Shown: positions 1-64,000 of the stretch, one piece after another
Layout: every line of letters begins with the position of its first letter
Numbering within the stretch: position 1 is the stretch's first letter
From: Lamellibrachia satsuma
Taxonomy: Eukaryota > Annelida > Polychaeta > Sabellida > Siboglinidae
NCBI GenBank assembly: GCA_033239005.1
Contig: BSQZ01000035.1
Location: forward strand, 3,215,001-3,279,000
Direction of reading: 5' to 3'
DNA length: 64,000 nucleotides
Position numbers and translations under genes: made by a program
Notes under the pieces: generated by a model
Database searches by the model: none
What the model was told of the DNA's origin: nothing
Seen by the model: only the letters and a program-made list of their open reading frames with translations

Positions 1-2740
1 AACATGATGAATTTACTAATAAATTAGTGAACCTAAACAAATTTAAAAGTGAAGTTTATAATTGCAGGAGATTATAATATTGATTTACTGAAAATAAACG
101 ATAAACCCATAATTAGTTAATATTTTGACACAATCATTTCACGTGGTTTCTTCCCAAAATTACATTACCAACCAGACTCAAATTACCATGGCACACTCAT
201 AGATAATTTTCTATGTAAGTTGTTAAAAGGATTTTTTAAATTCTCAGCAAGTATATTAATAAGCAACATATCTGACCACCTTCCATACTTTATTTCCTTG
301 GAATATGTTCAAACTGTTAATACTCCACCCAAGTTTATTCAAATTAAATAACACAGTCCTGAAGCAATTAACCAATTTAAATTAGAACTATTAAACTCAA
401 ATATTTGCAATAAGCTTAACAATGATGTTTATGCTGACCCTGAAGAGAACTACAACCTTTTTGAAGAAACTAATACCAAGGCTATAAACAGATTCTTACC
501 TACTAAGATAAGAAAATTAAACAAATCATACAGATTATTTTTTTAAATTCAAGTACAGGGTATGTACTTACACTTTCAATTTTAGAACAATAGATGTGGA
601 CACTACAAGAAACATAACTGATCACTTAAATTCAAAGTCCAGTTGTGGGAAAGATGGTTTATCAACAAAGTTATTAAAACCGAAAAAAAAATTTATTTGC
701 AAAGCGGTCACTCTAATTATTAATCAGTCAATAATGACTGGTATATTTCTAAATAAATAAAAAATAGCCAAAGTTATACCCCTTATTAAAAAGTGTGATA
801 AATCTATATTTGATAACTATCGCCCAATTTCTATCCTACCAGCTATATCAAAAATATTTGAAAGAACATTGTTTGATCAAATACACAAATACTTCCAGTC
901 CAAAAACCTATATTACAATAGCCAATATGGGTTTAGAAAAAAACATTCCACTGAACTGGCAACTCTGGAAATTATAGATAGAATTATACAAGACATTGAT
1001 AAATTTAACATGCCTATAAACATATATCTTGACTTATCAAAAGCTTTTGACACCATTGATCACAATATACTATTACATAAATTAAACTACTATGGACTAA
1101 GCTAAGCTAATGATCTTTGTAGAAGTTATATACTCAAATGTAAACAATATGTTGAATTTTAAAAATATCAAATCTGAAGAAAGTGTTGTCACCACTGGTG
1201 TTCCACAGGGCTTATTTTTAATTGATATAAATGATATAGCTCTATCTAATAACATATTTAAATTTATAACTTTTGCTGATGACACGACCCTAAATAGTAC
1301 ACTAAATGGTTTTGAGTGTTCAGACATCCGACTCCAAAGTAATCATGTAAACAAAGAACTCAATAAGATTAGTAATTGGCTAAAAGCCAACAAACTTTCA
1401 TTAATAGTAAAAAAAAAACTAAATTTATGATATTTCACATGCCTCAAAAGAAAATTTAAATCCCATTGTTGCAAATAGATGGGGCAAACATTGATTGTGT
1501 TAGTGATTTTAATTTTTTGGGTATTACATTAAAGTGACACCAAAGGCATTGTTTTGGGCCTTTGCCCCTATAACAGTGCCTAAAAACTAACTATTTGCAA
1601 CTATAATCAATCACACAAGTGGATAACTGGGAATATGTTCTAAAAGTGCGAAATTCTGGTGTAATGTCATTTTTCGTGGAGACTGACATATTCATCAGTG
1701 TTTGAAATTTTGACCAATCAGTGGCGAGCAGCCCCTTAACCCCCGACATGGCTGTGATGTAGGCTGTGCGTATCGCATGTATTTTTAACGTGGTTGAGGT
1801 GTGCGGTTACATTTTTATTTGTTTTTATATTGGATTTACACGCAGCAAAAATTATTACAATGCCATACTGTGCAGCATTCGCGTGTAAGCATAATTCAGC
1901 GAAGTATAGAGAGTTGTCGTTAAAACCTGAAGCGGTATTGACAATCTTCCAGCATGTACATCAGCCGAAGGCTTCGACAACACACAAACATTCGATTAAG
2001 AGAACTGCCAAATTGGAACGTGAGGAGGTTAGTAAACAATAAATGAATGGACTATCTTGCCAAATAAGTTGATTTTAGATGCAAACAGCATGTCCAAACT
2101 TATTGGCAAATATGTGACTAAAATCGTCTACGATCAGGCATTTAAAGTTGGAATTGTCGGAAACCCAGCCAGCACTCTTGACGTAGGATTCTGATCAAAT
2201 ATGGCGCAGCCAATACAAAAAAAATGTCAGTGTTCAACGAGGTATATTTAGTTAACCATTTGTGTGATATTCTTGATTATATTTGCAAATGGTTAGTTTT
2301 CAAGTACTCTTATAGGTGCAAAGGCCCCAAAAATGCCTTTGGTTTCACTTTAAATAACTATTTAAACTGGCAGAGTCAGATAAATAAAGTAGCTAACAAA
2401 ATAAATAAAACAATTGGAATTTTTAATAAACTTAATTTACTTAAACACTTTTTACCACAAAGCATATTATCTATTACGTACACATCCCTCATTCTTCCTC
2501 GTGCTAATTATGGTATTCTGCTAGGGGGTCACCAAGCAAATCAAGTTTATAGTTTGCAAAAAAAGGAATACAAATTATTTCCATGAGTAAATATAATGCT
2601 CATACAGATCCTATTTTTAAGAAACTTCAATTCCTAAAACTGGATGATATTTATAAAGTACAGAAACTTAAGATTTATTATAAATGAGTCAATAACCATC
2701 TACCGGAATATTTCAGCCACCTCCCTTACTTACTTAAGTG
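1..2740 (+). mobile_element. Decayed Jockey-type LINE, endonuclease plus reverse transcriptase, split by a DNA transposon
   Basis: Three-frame reading gives an APE endonuclease remnant (GDYNIDLLK near 65, ISDHLPYFISLEYV near 270-310) and then reverse transcriptase: NYRPISILPAISKIFERTLF near 818, YGFRKKHSTELATLE near 925, YLDLSKAFDTIDHNILLHKL near 1025, TTGVPQG near 1195 and FADDTTL near 1270. Frameshifts and stops make it dead. It is cut off by the left window edge. At 1529-2353 it is interrupted by an 817-bp TTAA element; removing that and one TTAA restores FLGITLNNYLNW. The tail reaches about 2700-2740. Assignment to the Jockey group is by RT style only. Confidence 0.85.
1533..2349 (+). mobile_element. 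817-bp TTAA DNA transposon (Kolobok-like) with THAP remnant
   Basis: The ends are inverted repeats of about 70 bp, starting AGTGACACCAAAGGCATT on the left and AGTGAAACCAAAGGCATT on the right (reverse complement). They are flanked by TTAA at 1529-1532 and 2350-2353. The empty site is proved by the restored LINE reading frame. Inside, 1861-1920 encodes MPYCAAFACKHNSAK, the start of a THAP zinc finger (the C-x4-C of a C2CH module), which then degenerates. TTAA duplications plus THAP fit the Kolobok superfamily; P-element and piggyBac fit less well. It is non-autonomous, being an internal deletion of a larger transposase element. Confidence 0.85.
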
Positions 2741-2939
2741 TATGGTGTCATATGATATATGGTAATTATGGTTACTACGGTGAAATTGGCAGGCTTATAG
2801 TCTTAGTGTTACTGTCTGCTTGAGAATGATCAATTGTAATTGATATCCATTGATAGGGAGATAAATTGGTAACTGATAAGTTTACTGCTAATCATGGATA
2901 CTGCAAATCTGTCTAAACTATACATTTTGGGCTGGCAAT

Positions 2940-3200
2940 TTGCAGCCAAATGAGAAATTTGCATTAAAGGCATCAAATGTTTTGATTCAAATGCAAATGT
3001 TTTTTAATCAAGTGCAAATGCTAATTTTTTCTAATTAAAAGCAAATACAAATGGTTTTAATCAAATGCATTTTTAAAAAAATTCAAATGCAAATATTTTT
3101 ATTCAAATGCAAATGCACGTGCACATGCAAATGTGGAGCAGGAGACGATACTACATTTAAATGCAAATGCGACATTTTCAAATGCAAATACAGATTCATT
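2940..3200. repeat. CAAATG-rich degenerate tandem repeat
   Basis: Variations on a 10-12-base motif (CAAATGCAAATG, with A- or T-rich expansions) run through this stretch between the LINE tail and exon 26. It is irregular and without coding sense. Confidence 0.7.
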
Positions 3201-3296
3201 TCACAAGCAAAACCTTTTCATAAACTGTTCTTCATGCTCTGCTTTGTTACAAAGTGGTCTTTACAAATGATATGACTTATTTGTTAAATAACTCAC

Positions 3297-63013
<59,717 letters not shown>

Positions 63014-63024
63014 CTGAAACAAAG

Positions 63025-63745
63025 TCAGAGACAGTATATTGTACATGCTACACCCTCAAGTAATTCCTGCACGTAAACATACTGTGTAGTATATTGTACA
63101 TGCCACACCCTCAAGTAATCCCTGCACATAAACATACTGTATAGCATATTGTACACGCTACACCCTCAAGTAATCCCTGCACATAAACATACTGTGCAGT
63201 ATATTGTACACGCTACACCCTCAAGTAATCTATGCACATAAACATACTGTGTAGTATACTGTACGTTACACCCTCAAGTAATCCATGCACATAAACATAC
63301 TGTGTAGTATACTGTACATGTTACACCCTCAAGTAATCCCTGCACATAAACATACTGTGTAGTATATTGTACATGCTACACCCTCAAGTAATCCCTGCAC
63401 ATAAACATACTGTGTAGTATACTGTACATGTTACACCCTCAAGTAATCCATGCACATAAACATACTGTGTAGTATATTGCTTATGATACACCCTCAAGTA
63501 ATCTCTGCACATAAACATACTGTGTAGTATATTGTACATGTTACGCCCTCAAGTAATCCATGCACATAAGCATACTGTGTAGTATACTGTACATGTTATA
63601 CCCTCAAGTAATCCCTGCACATAAACATACTATGTAGTATACTGTACATGTTACACCCTCAAGTAATCCCTGCACATAAACATACTGTGTAGTATACTGT
63701 ACATGCTACACCCTCAAGTAATCCCTGCACATAAACATATTGTAA
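63025..63745. repeat. 52-58-bp minisatellite, about 13 copies, upstream of exon 1
   Basis: The unit is TACACCCTCAAGTAATCCCT, GCACATAAACATACTGTGTA, GTATATTGTACATGC. It begins about 20 bp outside the exon 1 acceptor but does not include exon sequence. 63745-64000 shows no further feature. Confidence 0.93.
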
Positions 63746-64000
63746 AGTCATGTACCCCTGTAGTTATAGCAGGGAGACAAGTTGTGTGTAAACGGAGTGA
63801 TGAAGGAAAACAACTAAGTAAGCAAGTGCGGACGAATAGGTCAGCCTCCTAGAAAAGGTTATATCAAAACAGACTGTCCCAGTAGAAGACTACAACTATA
63901 TTAACGATGTCTGCTGACCCGTCCTAGAATACCTACTGCACTCAAAGATGTTGTTCTAGAAAGCGAACAGTGTAGTTACATAAAGCAGGCAGGGGAGTGT

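Overview
This window is animal (metazoan) nuclear DNA: AT-rich, intron-dominated and packed with minisatellites and transposon remains. One protein gene runs through almost all of it on the minus strand. It is an MROH1-like (HEATR7A) HEAT-repeat gene, of which I can place 26 consecutive internal exons between 63013 and 3297 (about 3.14 kb of coding sequence, about 1,046 codons). All splice phases join without a frameshift and the order is collinear with vertebrate MROH1, from roughly residue 155 to 1190 of about 1640. The first exons lie beyond the right edge and the C-terminal exons beyond the left edge. Everything else in the window is intron. The CR1, CFDP2-type and 2A/PHD LINEs, the TTAA-type DNA transposons and the intron structure suggest a marine invertebrate, perhaps a mollusc or another lophotrochozoan; the phylum is a guess.

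Layout from left to right. 1-2.7 kb: a decayed LINE split by an 817-bp TTAA element carrying a THAP-finger remnant. 3.3-17.5 kb: exons 26 to 17 with many minisatellites and LINE fragments. 18.06-34.08 kb: a 16.0-kb insertion with terminal inverted repeats and TTAA duplications, loaded with nested material (47-bp array, CR1 copy, 20-bp array, 39-bp array, CFDP2-type LINE, a P2X7-C-terminal-like gene). 34.26-46.2 kb: exons 16 to 10, with a Harbinger-like element inserted exactly at the exon 16 acceptor. 46.2-54.4 kb: exon-derived arrays, an (AGCC)n block and two minus-strand LINEs, one starting with a 2A-like peptide and a PHD finger. 54.3-64 kb: exons 8 to 1 with further minisatellites.

The most unusual feature is that at least five of the gene's introns hold tandem arrays whose repeat unit spans an exon-intron junction. 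The last or first coding bases of the neighbouring exon, together with its working splice donor or acceptor, have been amplified from about 2 to about 15 copies (exons 8, 9, 10, 14 and 25). About a quarter of the window (roughly 16 kb in some 25 arrays) is tandem repeat. The long open frames in the window are products of this periodicity, not genes.
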